The notes under the pieces are model-generated. The model saw nothing but the letters and a program-made list of their open reading frames with translations. It did not search any database and had not been told where the DNA came from. This document shows, piece after piece, positions 1 through 9,440 of a stretch of 64,000 nucleotides of DNA. Every line of letters starts with the position of its first letter. Within the stretch, counting starts at the first letter, position 1. Where the stretch lies: contig NZ_NAST01000013.1 of the NCBI RefSeq assembly GCF_002142215.1, forward strand, positions 21,176-85,175. Reading direction: 5' to 3'. The stretch is from Gilliamella sp. N-G2 (GTDB lineage Bacteria > Pseudomonadota > Gammaproteobacteria > Enterobacterales > Orbaceae). The translations under genes and the position numbers were made by a program.

Positions 1-1
1 T

Positions 2-100
2 CAAGAAAATGTTGGTCATCATGCTGGTCGTGAAATAAGCCAAGAACAAAACTCTCGTCTCGGTGAAATTTTAACTTGTTTTAAGGAATCACAAATATAA
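2..100 (+). CDS. 3' end of an unidentified gene (partial)
   Basis: An open frame runs in from the left edge and stops at TAA 98-100, giving 32 C-terminal residues ending in ...TCFKESQI. The rest of the gene lies outside the window. The tail is too short to assign to a family. It is on the same strand as the VWA/ABC cluster that begins 140 bases later and may belong to the same locus. Positions 101-240 between them are AT-rich and show no gene. Confidence 0.5.
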   Translation, partial: QENVGHHAGREISQEQNSRLGEILTCFKESQI

Positions 101-240
101 TAGTATTATTGTGAATATATTTAATAACAACAATTTAATAATTATTAATAACAATAAGGTGGTTTTTAAAACTACCTTACATATATGAAATATCCATAAA
201 ATAATATTAATACAATCATAGTGATGAAATAGAGGATATC

Positions 241-1293
241 ATGGCATTAAGAATTGAATTAGAAGGCGATAAACCGGGTGTTGCTAAGTTTTTGGCGCAA
301 AAATGGAGTGGTAGTGCAGATATTGATCTACTTATTCAACGCAACCAAGATGGTTATTATTTGTCCGGTCTTAATCAATGGGGACCAGAAAAGAATTGGC
401 ATACTGTAACTAGTATGTCTGTCGAGAATGAACAATTAAGTGGTCTCGTTGATGAATGGCTAGTTGATTCTTTGTTATCTCAAGAAAATAGTGTTAGATT
501 TCTTGCTGAAATCCGTGATAAACAGAATCAAAGCTATATTGATAGAGGGGTGGTAAATATTGCTGAAACAGTATTCCCTTCGTCTGCTTTAAATACCCAA
601 TTATCAATATCTGATGAGACTAAGCAAAATACCTTTGAGTCGGATAAAGTAGCTTCTAATCTTGTTGAATCTGATGATTCTCAGCCTGTAGAACCTCAAA
701 CCGAAGAACAAACAATTGGGATGGAAAATGAGGTAATAGTAGAACCTGAAATGGAATCTGAAATAGAGGTAACGCCAACACCAACGATAACACAACAAGA
801 GGCGTCAGCTTCACAACCCACTAAAGCAAAAAGTAAATTAGGGTTGATTATTATCATTTTTGTCATTCTACTGACTTTAGCTGGAATTGGCTTTGCAGTA
901 TGGTATTTTTTATTTTCTCAAGATAAAAATCCTTTAACTTCTCTAACTCAAAGTAATAGTCAATGTAATATTGCTAATGCAACAACTGATGATTTATCTT
1001 TTATTCAACAATGTTTACAGAGTAAACCAGATGCTGATGCAGTAATTGATGTCATAAATCAGGCTAAACAAGCTAATAAATGTAATATCGCACAACGTTT
1101 ATATGCCAATCAATCTTTATTGAATGCCAAAGTGGCCTTACTTTATGCGAAAGAATACGATGTGAAGTTTTATCAAGATAACCAGTGCTTCAAGGCAGAT
1201 AAAGAAACGGCAATTTATTGGTATGAAACGTCATTAAATAATGATCCAAATAACGAGCTGGCTAAAGAACGGTTAGCTGAATTACAAAAATAA
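241..1293 (+). CDS. Single-pass membrane protein at head of TagQRST-like cluster, unknown function
   Basis: 350 residues, with a good ribosome site (GAGG) just before the ATG. I do not recognise the cytoplasmic N-terminal domain (about 1-110). An acidic, Thr/Pro/Glu-rich linker follows (about 115-195), then one clear membrane segment (about 199-221, starting GLIIIIFVILL). The C-terminal part (about 235-350) contains three cysteines and a tetratricopeptide/Sel1-like tail (ETAIYWYETSLNNDPNNELA). The topology suggests a cytoplasmic sensor or adaptor domain joined to a periplasmic protein-binding domain. It is 13 bases upstream of the PpkA-like VWA gene and probably co-transcribed with it. By position it could replace the missing membrane anchor or kinase part of PpkA, but no kinase motifs are visible. 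Confidence 0.75.
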   Translation: MALRIELEGDKPGVAKFLAQKWSGSADIDLLIQRNQDGYYLSGLNQWGPEKNWHTVTSMSVENEQLSGLVDEWLVDSLLSQENSVRFLAEIRDKQNQSYIDRGVVNIAETVFPSSALNTQLSISDETKQNTFESDKVASNLVESDDSQPVEPQTEEQTIGMENEVIVEPEMESEIEVTPTPTITQQEASASQPTKAKSKLGLIIIIFVILLTLAGIGFAVWYFLFSQDKNPLTSLTQSNSQCNIANATTDDLSFIQQCLQSKPDADAVIDVINQAKQANKCNIAQRLYANQSLLNAKVALLYAKEYDVKFYQDNQCFKADKETAIYWYETSLNNDPNNELAKERLAELQK

Positions 1294-1306
1294 TTAAGGT
1301 GCAGGT

Positions 1307-3268
1307 ATGAAAAAAACAGTAATTTCAACATTGATTTTCGGATTTAGCCTGACTTGCTTACCTTTGGTTAGTTCGGCTTTAGAACCGTTAAAGCAAGCCG
1401 GTAAAACAACGCTTTATCAGCGAGTCTTGAGTACACCAACTTGTGAGTTAAAAAAAAATATTAATGATGCTACTGGTCAATCAGTACCTGCCTTTTCTCG
1501 TTATTATGTGTATGAACGGAAAAATGAAAATAATCAAGAATGGTTGAATGTGGGGCCTGATTCATATGGCAAAACTGTTGGTTGGATTAATAATTCCTGT
1601 GCTGTTGCTTGGAATATGCAACTGACTTTAGTTTTTACTAATCCTGTTGAACGTGATCCTTTATTATTTTTCAAAGATAGAGACTCTTTATCAGCAATTG
1701 TTGATGCTGATAAACCAGAAACATTAATAAAACCTATTCGTGATGCACTAAAAGAAAATAAAACCACACCACAAGTGGTGGCACAAGAACCTAAAGAATT
1801 TATTGATTTTAAAAGTAATTTCTATTTATTACCTATCTTACAGGGGGAAGAGGTAATGAATGGCCAAGGCTTTTATGAAAGAATTTTAGAGGTTGCTTCG
1901 GTTAGTAAACAAGAAACAGTTGTTAAAAATAATAACAAGTCGACTAATCAGTCTGCTGATGATAATACTAATCAAGTTGCCCCATTTAAGGCAGCTATTG
2001 TATTTGTTATCGATTCAACTATTTCAATGGATCCTTATATTTCTAGAACCAAGGAAGCAGTGGAAAGAGTTTATCAACATATTGAAAAAGAACATTTACA
2101 AGATCAGGTTAAATTTGGTTTGATTTCGTTTCGCTCAAGTTTAAAAGCCTCAGATAAATTAGAATTTGTCAGTAAAGTTTTTGCAGATCCAAATAAAGTA
2201 AAAAATAAAGATGATTTTAAAAAATTAAGTGCTTCACTCAAACAAGCATCTGTATCCACCGCTTATTTTGCTGAGGACTCTTATGCAGGTGTATCTCAAG
2301 CATTAAATGATATTAATTGGAATAGCTTTGGTGCTCGATATATGATTTTGATTACCGATGCAAGTGCTATTCCAGGTGATGATAAACTTTCAAGTACCGG
2401 AATGGATGCAGCCCAGTTGCGACTTGAAGCACAGCATAAAGGAGTTGCAATTTATGCTTTACATTTAAAAACACCGAGTGGTGAAAAGGATCATCAAGTA
2501 GCAGCTGCCCAATATTCTGATTTGACTTATAACGATTTTATTCATAAATCATTGTATTATCCCGTTAATGCTGGTGATGTTAATGAATTTGGAAAGAAAG
2601 TCGATTCATTAGCACAAGCTTTATCAGAACAAGTTAAATTAGCTTATAAAGGGGAATCATCAGTTGGTAATGCGCTTAATGCTAAAGATGATGATGCCGA
2701 TATGTTAAAAGATGCTTTACTATTGAGTAAGGCGATGCAATTAGCTTATCTAGGTGATACTAAAGGAACTAAAGCGCCAACTGTTTTTAAAGCATGGATT
2801 GCTGATAAAGATTTTGTTAAACCTACTATTCCAACTGCGGAACCACGAATTTTGTTAACTAAATCGCAATTAAGTGATTTGAGTGATATTGTGACTAAGA
2901 TAGCTAATGCAGCTAATGATGGATTAATTTCAGCTGATGATATGTTTTCACAACTACGTTCTGTTGCTGCTGCAATGGGACAAGATCCAAATAAATTAAA
3001 ATCAGATTCTGTCACTAAGATTGCTGATTTAGGTTTACTTGGCGAGTATTTAGATAATATTCCTTATAAAAGTGATGTAACTGGTCTTGATCAAGAAACA
3101 TGGAAGAGTATGAGTGGAATTGAACAAGAAAAGTTTATCCGTAATCTAAATAGTAAAGTTCGTTATTATCAAAAATGTAATGCTGATGTTGATCGTTGGA
3201 TTTCATTATCTGAAGGTAGTGATCCGCGCGAAAATGTCTATCCTGTACCATTAGAAATGTTGCCATAA
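1307..3268 (+). CDS. Exported von Willebrand A protein resembling the periplasmic part of PpkA
   Basis: 653 residues with an N-terminal signal peptide (KKTVISTLIFGF... cleaved near SSALEP). Residues about 25-100 form an SH3-like region with two cysteines (TCELKK, NNSCAVAW). A VWA domain follows (about 229-445), with a MIDAS-type metal motif in variant form (DSTIS) and the second loop ILITDAS. The C-terminal helical region runs to 653. The arrangement matches the portion of type VI secretion kinase PpkA that follows its membrane segment; the kinase domain itself is absent and the protein begins with an export signal. It lies 3 bases before the ABC ATPase gene, so translation is likely coupled. 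Expected role: periplasmic sensing or protein interaction in a Tag-type signalling pathway. The PpkA relationship is from pattern recognition and is moderately sure. Confidence 0.75.
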   Translation: MKKTVISTLIFGFSLTCLPLVSSALEPLKQAGKTTLYQRVLSTPTCELKKNINDATGQSVPAFSRYYVYERKNENNQEWLNVGPDSYGKTVGWINNSCAVAWNMQLTLVFTNPVERDPLLFFKDRDSLSAIVDADKPETLIKPIRDALKENKTTPQVVAQEPKEFIDFKSNFYLLPILQGEEVMNGQGFYERILEVASVSKQETVVKNNNKSTNQSADDNTNQVAPFKAAIVFVIDSTISMDPYISRTKEAVERVYQHIEKEHLQDQVKFGLISFRSSLKASDKLEFVSKVFADPNKVKNKDDFKKLSASLKQASVSTAYFAEDSYAGVSQALNDINWNSFGARYMILITDASAIPGDDKLSSTGMDAAQLRLEAQHKGVAIYALHLKTPSGEKDHQVAAAQYSDLTYNDFIHKSLYYPVNAGDVNEFGKKVDSLAQALSEQVKLAYKGESSVGNALNAKDDDADMLKDALLLSKAMQLAYLGDTKGTKAPTVFKAWIADKDFVKPTIPTAEPRILLTKSQLSDLSDIVTKIANAANDGLISADDMFSQLRSVAAAMGQDPNKLKSDSVTKIADLGLLGEYLDNIPYKSDVTGLDQETWKSMSGIEQEKFIRNLNSKVRYYQKCNADVDRWISLSEGSDPRENVYPVPLEMLP

Positions 3269-3271
3269 AAA

Positions 3272-3988
3272 ATGTTAACTATTAATAATCTGGTAATTTC
3301 CAGACCGATAGGCAAATCTTTTTTTAAAGTTTGCCTACCAGAGCTTTCGGTTAAAGCCGGTCAAGTTGTTGTCATTAAAGGTGATAGTGGTTGTGGTAAA
3401 AGTACTTTACTAGAAATGATTGGTATGATTCTTCAACCTGATGAAATTAGCCATTATCATCTTATAGTTGATAATCAAAATTACGATATTGCTGATGTGA
3501 TTCAACGCAATGATGTAAATGAATTAGCGACTATACGCGCAAAATATTTGGGATTTATGTTACAAACGGGTGGATTATTACCTTTTTTAAATATTAAAGA
3601 TAATATTTTATTATCAGCGAAGTTATTACAAAAAAATATTGAACCAACCAGATTTGATTACTTAATTGATAAATTGAATATAGGTCATTTGTTGAATAAA
3701 TATCCTAAACAGTTATCAATAGGTGAAAGACAACGAGCATCTTTCATTCGTTCGATTATTCATAGACCTGCGTTACTGTTAGCTGATGAACCAACTTCCG
3801 CACTTGATCCTTATAATGCTAATTTACTATTTGATTTAATTATAGAGCAAGCTCAACAAGATAATATTGCAGCTCTAATTGTCACTCATGATTGGCAACG
3901 GATTGAAAATAAAGGATTGTTTACTTTATCGGCAAAATTATCCTCTACGCAGTCATCAGAATTTTTACCGTTATCAAGTAAGGTATAA
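3272..3988 (+). CDS. ABC transporter ATPase, LolD/MacB type (TagT-like)
   Basis: 238 residues, the usual size for a stand-alone LolD/MacB-type ATPase. Walker A is GDSGCGKST (about 37-45), the Q-loop is near LQTGG, the signature is LSIGERQR, Walker B is LLLADEPTSALD, and the switch histidine is in VTHDW. It would power the permease encoded directly downstream; transporters of this class usually act on lipoproteins or do mechanical work across the inner membrane instead of importing solutes. In P. aeruginosa the equivalent subunit beside ppkA is TagT. The gene starts 3 bases after the VWA stop and ends 4 bases before the permease start, so it is an operon member. Confidence 0.9.
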   Translation: MLTINNLVISRPIGKSFFKVCLPELSVKAGQVVVIKGDSGCGKSTLLEMIGMILQPDEISHYHLIVDNQNYDIADVIQRNDVNELATIRAKYLGFMLQTGGLLPFLNIKDNILLSAKLLQKNIEPTRFDYLIDKLNIGHLLNKYPKQLSIGERQRASFIRSIIHRPALLLADEPTSALDPYNANLLFDLIIEQAQQDNIAALIVTHDWQRIENKGLFTLSAKLSSTQSSEFLPLSSKV

Positions 3989-3992
3989 AAAG

Positions 3993-5216
3993 ATGGATAA
4001 TGTAACATCAAAATGGCGATTTATTACTCGGTTATCATTGGCCGATTTATGGTATGACAAGAAAGTATCATTTTGTATTATCACATCTATAATATCTGTT
4101 ATTACGCCATTACTGCTGTTGTTTAGTTTGAAGTATGGTGTTGTCGCTCAGCTACGCCATCAGTTACTTAATGATCCACAAAATTTAGAGATAAAAATTG
4201 TTGGTAATCTACAACTTGATCAACAGATGTTCGATTGGATTGCAAAGCAACCTGAGACGGCATTTGTTATTCCTCTTACTCGTTCTTTGAATACACAAGC
4301 TGATTTGCTTAATGATTCAAGTCATTTTGTTAATAATGCTGAAATTATTCCAACCGCAAAAGGTGATCCAATAACTCAAGATATGCCATTGATTGATAAA
4401 AAAGACCAAATTTTATTGAGTTCTTTAGCTGCTGAGAAAATGCAAATAAAAATTGGTAGCCGAATAAAGATGGTCATCACCAGACAACTAGATGGTAAAT
4501 TGGAAAAAGGGATAACTGAATTAGAGGTCATTGGCATTATTCCTGAAACATATTATAGCCGTGCCGCAGGTTTTATAAGTTTAGATCTTTTAATTGAAAT
4601 GGAACATTTTTATGATGGTTATCAAAGTAAAATTTTTCCAACCGGAACGGGTTTAGTTGATTCTTCCTACCCTAACTCATTTGCAAGAGCCCGAATTTAT
4701 GCTGATTCACTTGATGATGTTGCTTATTTAGCATTTAAATTGCGTGAAAAAAATATAGAGACGAGAACTCAGGCTAGTGTGATTGAAAATATGCAAGCCA
4801 TTGACCGAGTATTAGGTTTTATTTTTAGTGTGATTGCTATTACGGCAATTTTTGGTTGTATATTATCTTTTAGTGGTTCATTTTTATCTAATATAGAGCG
4901 AAAACGTAAAGATATTGCTTTCATGAGGCTTATAGGATTTAAATCTAAGCAAGTTATGTTCTATTTACTGATGCAGGCAATGACGTTAAGCTGCTTAGCT
5001 TTTATCGTATCATGTTTGCTATTTTTATTAGGAAATTGTGCATTTAATCTCGTTTTAGGTAAAAATTTAGTTTCACAACCAATTGTTAGTCAATTACAAT
5101 TTTATCATTTTATTATCGCATTTATATTAACACTATTGATATCATTCATTGTTGTTGCGATAGGAGGACGAGGTGCCATCAGTATTCAACCAGCAGAAAG
5201 CCTACGTGATGCGTAA
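3993..5216 (+). CDS. ABC transporter permease, FtsX/MacB type (TagS-like)
   Basis: 407 residues from the ATG at 3993 (MDNVTSKWRF), preceded by AAGG at 3980-3983; a longer in-frame start would lie inside the ATPase gene and is less likely. One membrane segment near residues 25-50, a periplasmic domain of about 200 residues, then three C-terminal membrane segments (around FIFSVIAITAIFG, LLMQAMTLSCLAF and FHFIIAFILTLL-like stretches) give the FtsX/MacB topology. It pairs with the upstream ATPase. In the type VI threonine-phosphorylation pathway the corresponding permease is TagS. Its end overlaps the next gene by 8 bases, consistent with coupled translation. Confidence 0.88.
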   Translation: MDNVTSKWRFITRLSLADLWYDKKVSFCIITSIISVITPLLLLFSLKYGVVAQLRHQLLNDPQNLEIKIVGNLQLDQQMFDWIAKQPETAFVIPLTRSLNTQADLLNDSSHFVNNAEIIPTAKGDPITQDMPLIDKKDQILLSSLAAEKMQIKIGSRIKMVITRQLDGKLEKGITELEVIGIIPETYYSRAAGFISLDLLIEMEHFYDGYQSKIFPTGTGLVDSSYPNSFARARIYADSLDDVAYLAFKLREKNIETRTQASVIENMQAIDRVLGFIFSVIAITAIFGCILSFSGSFLSNIERKRKDIAFMRLIGFKSKQVMFYLLMQAMTLSCLAFIVSCLLFLLGNCAFNLVLGKNLVSQPIVSQLQFYHFIIAFILTLLISFIVVAIGGRGAISIQPAESLRDA

Positions 5217-6777
5217 GTTTAATCCTATTTTTTGGGTAATTGCTTTCAGTTTTATTCCTAGTATTGGATATGCTCAGCCGTGGGATAGTAAATTTTATAA
5301 TCCTAAACCAGCTAATGATGATGTTATTCTACCTATGCCATGTGAAGGTAGTCTGGTAATGAAAAAAGTTTTTACACCAACACGTAAACCACTAGATGAT
5401 ATCAAAATTATTTTAGGTAATAACCAAAAAGAACTTGGTTTCGCTGAGTATGCAACACCTAATTATATCTCAGGTAGTTTTTCTGATGGTGGTGCTGAAA
5501 GATATTATCTTATTGGCAAATATGAAATTACCGCTCTTCAATATCAATCTGTTATGAATGATAATTGCCCAACAGCTAAAACGAATCTTGCTTTTCCTAT
5601 TACTGACATCAGTTGGTTTGATGCCGTGGCTTTTACGGATAAATATAATCGTTGGTTAATTGAACAAACAAAAAATAGATCAAATGATGTTCCCAAAGGT
5701 TATTTTCGTTTACCAACGAATACTGAATGGGAATACGCTGCAAGAGGTGGTGCTAAAGTTACTGAGTCAGAATTTCGTGAATCAAAATTTCCTATGGGGA
5801 ATAGTTTAGAAAATTATGCTTGGTTTTCTGGTGCAAAATCAGCCAATGGTAAATTACAACTTATTGGTCGGTTAGAAGCCAATCCGCTTGGTCTTTATGA
5901 TATTTTGGGTAATGCGAGTGAAATGATGTTCGATTCATTTCGCATGAATAAACTTGATCGTTATCATGGTCAGCAAGGAGGTATTACTGTTCGCGGAGGA
6001 AGTTATTTAACGCCTGAAGCATCAATAACTACCTCGTTAAAAATAGAAAAACCTTACTATGATGTTCAAAGTGCTTATAAAAGCAAAGATGTCGGATTTC
6101 GTTTAGTTTATACAACTGAAGTTATACAGTCGAATGATCTAGTAAAAGAACTGGACAAAGAATGGAATGAACTGGGTAACCAAGCGGGTCTTTCAAAAGA
6201 TGATAATGTGGTTAGTGAGTTAGAAAAAATTACCAAGCAAGTTGATGATGAAAAAACTAAAAAAGAATTAAATCAACTTAATGCTCTTTTACGTAGTGCC
6301 AATCAAGCTCGTGATGAACAGAGAGATCGCTCTATTCAATCAGCATTACAATTGGGTGCTTTTTTATGTGCTAATGTTTCCGATTTAAATGCTAAATTTG
6401 AATATAATAATAATTTATATGAAACAATGATCAATGAGGTATGTGATCCAAATGAAATAGAGACATTGAATGAAGATAATATGTGTTCCAAAGTGAAGCT
6501 AAACGATTTAAATAATGTCCTAAATGAATCTAAAAATGCACGTGATTTTATATTAAAATATTATTCAGATACTATTGTAAATACTGCAACAAATTATGAT
6601 AAGGATATTATTAATAATCAATCTAAACCTACGCAATTTATACTTGAAAATAGTGGTAAAGCTAATATGAGCGATTATTTAAAACTCTATTTCAAACATA
6701 TTAATAAATATATTGAATCAGGGAAAATCGACCGAACAAATTGGCTTGAAACATGTAATGAAATAAAAGGAAAGTAA
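5209..6777 (+). CDS. Exported FGE-sulfatase-fold protein (TagR-like)
   Basis: 522 residues from the ATG at 5209, chosen because it gives a clean signal peptide (MRKFNPIFWVIAFSF...IGYAQPW); it overlaps the permease end by 8 bases. The formylglycine-generating-enzyme-like domain spans about 60-300 and shows family hallmarks: YEITALQYQ, FRLPTNTEWEYAARGG, LGLYDILGNASEM, VRGGSY and GFRLVY. The active-site cysteines of true FGE are not evident, so a binding role is more likely than catalysis. A helical C-terminal extension (about 300-522) contains four or more cysteines. TagR, which acts upstream of PpkA in Pseudomonas, has this fold and the same neighbours. Good family call; the pathway role is inferred from context. 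Confidence 0.82.
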   Translation: MRKFNPIFWVIAFSFIPSIGYAQPWDSKFYNPKPANDDVILPMPCEGSLVMKKVFTPTRKPLDDIKIILGNNQKELGFAEYATPNYISGSFSDGGAERYYLIGKYEITALQYQSVMNDNCPTAKTNLAFPITDISWFDAVAFTDKYNRWLIEQTKNRSNDVPKGYFRLPTNTEWEYAARGGAKVTESEFRESKFPMGNSLENYAWFSGAKSANGKLQLIGRLEANPLGLYDILGNASEMMFDSFRMNKLDRYHGQQGGITVRGGSYLTPEASITTSLKIEKPYYDVQSAYKSKDVGFRLVYTTEVIQSNDLVKELDKEWNELGNQAGLSKDDNVVSELEKITKQVDDEKTKKELNQLNALLRSANQARDEQRDRSIQSALQLGAFLCANVSDLNAKFEYNNNLYETMINEVCDPNEIETLNEDNMCSKVKLNDLNNVLNESKNARDFILKYYSDTIVNTATNYDKDIINNQSKPTQFILENSGKANMSDYLKLYFKHINKYIESGKIDRTNWLETCNEIKGK

Positions 6778-6779
6778 TA

Positions 6780-7469
6780 ATGAATAAATTAATAGTAACA
6801 ATAACTTTGTGTATCTCTTTGATACTATCAGGTTGTCAAACATCAGGTGGTGCAAGTTCAAAAGATGTTGATCCAGCTTTAAGTAAAAGTAATAGCGCCA
6901 AATTTTTTAGTAAATCAGCGTGGCAGTCTTGTGCCGTAGGGGCAGGTATAGGTGGTATCGGTTGTGTATTATTAGGTGGTAAAACCGGTACATGTCTAAC
7001 CTCAGCTGCTGTTGGTTGTGGTGTAATGATGGGAGCCAATTATTATCTTGATACTAAACGAGCTGAATATGCTGATGCTGAAATGCGACTTGATGTTTAT
7101 ATTCAAGATGTTCAGCAAAATACCTATGAAGTCCAAGCCGTCACTGAGAGTGCAAAAGCTGTTTTAGATAAAAACTTGGCAACATTAAAATCATTAAATA
7201 AACAAATTAATTCTCAATCTGTTACTAAAACACAGGCCCAAAAAGATCTGACTCAAATAGACGCCAATATTGCCTATTTGAAAGATAAATTATCACGCAT
7301 GAAAAAAGTTGAAAGTGATTGGGTTTCACTTTCATCACAAGAACGACAATCAGGTGTAAATGTGTCAAAACTTGATAAAGAAATTAATCAGTTACATAAA
7401 CAAATTGCGGTACTTGAAAAACAAATTAATCTTGTTACTCAACAACGTTCAGCTGTAAGGGTAAGCTAA
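6780..7469 (+). CDS. Lipoprotein with glycine-zipper and coiled coil (TagQ position)
   Basis: 229 residues. The signal peptide ends in the lipobox LILSGC, with the lipidated cysteine at residue 19; residue +2 is Gln, so outer-membrane sorting is expected. Residues about 50-85 are a glycine-rich hydrophobic zipper with repeated cysteines (GAGIGGIGC, GCGVMMG). The remainder (about 95-229) is a long coiled coil rich in Lys, Gln and Asn. It starts 2 bases after the TagR-like stop. By position and class it could fill the role of TagQ, an outer-membrane lipoprotein, but I see no clear sequence signature of TagQ itself. Confidence 0.75.
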   Translation: MNKLIVTITLCISLILSGCQTSGGASSKDVDPALSKSNSAKFFSKSAWQSCAVGAGIGGIGCVLLGGKTGTCLTSAAVGCGVMMGANYYLDTKRAEYADAEMRLDVYIQDVQQNTYEVQAVTESAKAVLDKNLATLKSLNKQINSQSVTKTQAQKDLTQIDANIAYLKDKLSRMKKVESDWVSLSSQERQSGVNVSKLDKEINQLHKQIAVLEKQINLVTQQRSAVRVS

Positions 7470-7471
7470 TT

Positions 7472-7963
7472 ATGAAAAAGATATCTGTTATATTTTTACT
7501 TAGTCCATTATTACTTATAACGGGATGTTCGACAACGCCAGAACAATGTGACCCAAATAATACTAACATAGGTATTATGGATAAAATTAGTTGCAATTAT
7601 TCAGGTAATTATCAAGCTCGTATTGATAAAAAAGAGCAAATTTTAGAGAATGAAAAACGAGCTAATGCACAATTCAGAGAAATTTATGCAACGATTGAAA
7701 GTCAAAAAAATTCGACTTCATTAAGTGTTAAACAAAAGCAAGCACAGTTGCAAAAATTAAAAACAGAATTAACTCAATTAACTAGTGAAGTAAAACAAAA
7801 GGCTAAAAATCGTGATGATTTACAAGCACAAGTTAATGATATTGAGCAACAGTTGAAGAAAGTTAACAATTCCAATTCATCTGAGCTTGAAAAACAAGTT
7901 GAATTAGATAAGTTAAATAAAAAACTTCAACAGCTACAAAAAGCTTTAAATTTAGGTAAATAA
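7472..7963 (+). CDS. Small coiled-coil lipoprotein
   Basis: 163 residues. The lipobox LLLITGC places the lipidated cysteine at residue 19, followed by STTPEQ. Two further cysteines lie at about 26 and 41. From about residue 50 to the end it is almost entirely heptad-like coiled coil (Lys/Gln/Leu-rich, e.g. KQAQLQKLKTEL). It is separated from the previous lipoprotein gene by 2 bases and has similar architecture, so it may be a divergent paralogue or a partner in one periplasmic rod. No named family recognised. Confidence 0.72.
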   Translation: MKKISVIFLLSPLLLITGCSTTPEQCDPNNTNIGIMDKISCNYSGNYQARIDKKEQILENEKRANAQFREIYATIESQKNSTSLSVKQKQAQLQKLKTELTQLTSEVKQKAKNRDDLQAQVNDIEQQLKKVNNSNSSELEKQVELDKLNKKLQQLQKALNLGK

Positions 7964-7970
7964 TTTAGCA

Positions 7971-9338
7971 ATGCAACGTATAACAAGAATTATATTTGAA
8001 CAGCATGAATCTGATAAGATTTCTTTGTTAAAAGAATATAATTCTTTGTTAGTATTGTTAAAGGGTAATTTAACTGAGCGAACATTTTCAATTTTAGGTC
8101 ATCCAAAGTTAATTGATAATAATCAATATATTGGTTGGTATAGTAATTTAGAAGGGCAACCTATTTTACTTAATGATATTGAAAATGAAAAACATAAAAA
8201 GCAGATAGAAAAAACGCTGAATACAAGAATTAATGACCTTGAACTCGTAATCAAATCAATGTCATTGACAACTGAGGAACAAGCTTTAATATCTGCATGG
8301 TTACCGAGAATAAAAAACTCAGGAAATACCATTTATGTAATTAATGATGAACCTGTTATTGTTAATTCATTTAAAGCTCCGATTTTATCTGAACCTACAG
8401 CAATACCACCAACATCAAAATCATTTTGGCGTTGGTGGTATTTCTTATTACTCGCACTGTTTTTAATTGTATTGCTTGGTCTTATTTGGTTCTTTTTTTG
8501 TCCTTATGGCAAAGAAAAAGCATCCGATGCTCCATCAATAATTGCACAAAATACAGAAAAAAATAGAGTTGAATCAACGCCAGTAGTTGAACAAACTAAT
8601 GTTTTAGAACCAAAAAACGAAACTGTAACAGAAGTTAAGAATTGTATAACTAAAGAAGAAGCTACTAATAAGATATCGGCTTCTAAAATGGTGATGATAT
8701 TTGATAATTCAGCCTCAATGACTTTAACCTTGATGGAATCACAAGAAAGTATCGATAAATATTTAAAAAGTAATTTTTATTCGATGACAGAAAAAGAAGC
8801 TGAAGCCTATGAAAGAAAAATGACCAGATTACCTAATCGTTTATCAAGTAGTAAAGAAGTGGCATTAACCAGTATTGATAAAATACAGCAAAATATAGAT
8901 ATTTCTCTTGTCACGTTAACAAGTTGTCCGGCTGCACAAACTACATCGTTCTATTCTTATGAAGATAGAGAAAAATTAAAAAGCAAAATTAAACGGTTAC
9001 AGCCACTAGAATATAATAGTGCAACTCCATTATATAGTGGTGTTAAACAGGCAAGTAAAATGCTTGATGGTATTAATCGTGATGATTATATATTAATTAT
9101 TAGTGATGGTGAGGATAATTGTACCAAAAGTAATATATGTACTCTTGCTAATGAAATAGCCACAGCGCAACCTCGTTTAAAAATTAATATTGTTGATATT
9201 GCCGGACAGCATAAAATAGATTGTGTAGCAAAAAGCACTGGCGGTAATGTTTATATAGCTCAAAATCCAACCGAGCTTATTAAACAAATGAGTAATGCCG
9301 TTTCAGATATGAATATTAGTAAACCTATTTGTAAATAA
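7971..9338 (+). CDS. Membrane-anchored von Willebrand A protein, copy 1
   Basis: 455 residues. An unassigned N-terminal domain (about 1-140, with WYSNLEGQPILL) precedes a basic/aromatic stretch SFWRWWY and one membrane segment (about 153-176). A linker follows, then a C-terminal VWA domain (about 238-450) with a textbook MIDAS motif DNSAS, a conserved Thr region (NSATPLYSG) and ISDGEDNC. Four or more cysteines in the VWA domain could form disulfides. N-in/C-out topology puts the VWA domain in the periplasm. The gene starts 7 bases after the lipoprotein gene. It is a clear paralogue of the next gene. Confidence 0.78.
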   Translation: MQRITRIIFEQHESDKISLLKEYNSLLVLLKGNLTERTFSILGHPKLIDNNQYIGWYSNLEGQPILLNDIENEKHKKQIEKTLNTRINDLELVIKSMSLTTEEQALISAWLPRIKNSGNTIYVINDEPVIVNSFKAPILSEPTAIPPTSKSFWRWWYFLLLALFLIVLLGLIWFFFCPYGKEKASDAPSIIAQNTEKNRVESTPVVEQTNVLEPKNETVTEVKNCITKEEATNKISASKMVMIFDNSASMTLTLMESQESIDKYLKSNFYSMTEKEAEAYERKMTRLPNRLSSSKEVALTSIDKIQQNIDISLVTLTSCPAAQTTSFYSYEDREKLKSKIKRLQPLEYNSATPLYSGVKQASKMLDGINRDDYILIISDGEDNCTKSNICTLANEIATAQPRLKINIVDIAGQHKIDCVAKSTGGNVYIAQNPTELIKQMSNAVSDMNISKPICK

Positions 9339-9440
9339 GATATAATAATTTTGATTTAATTGACAATTTATAAATTAAATATTTAGCTAACTAATAGACT
9401 TTTATAATGACTTTTTAAGTAACAAGGAATAAGTTGAGAG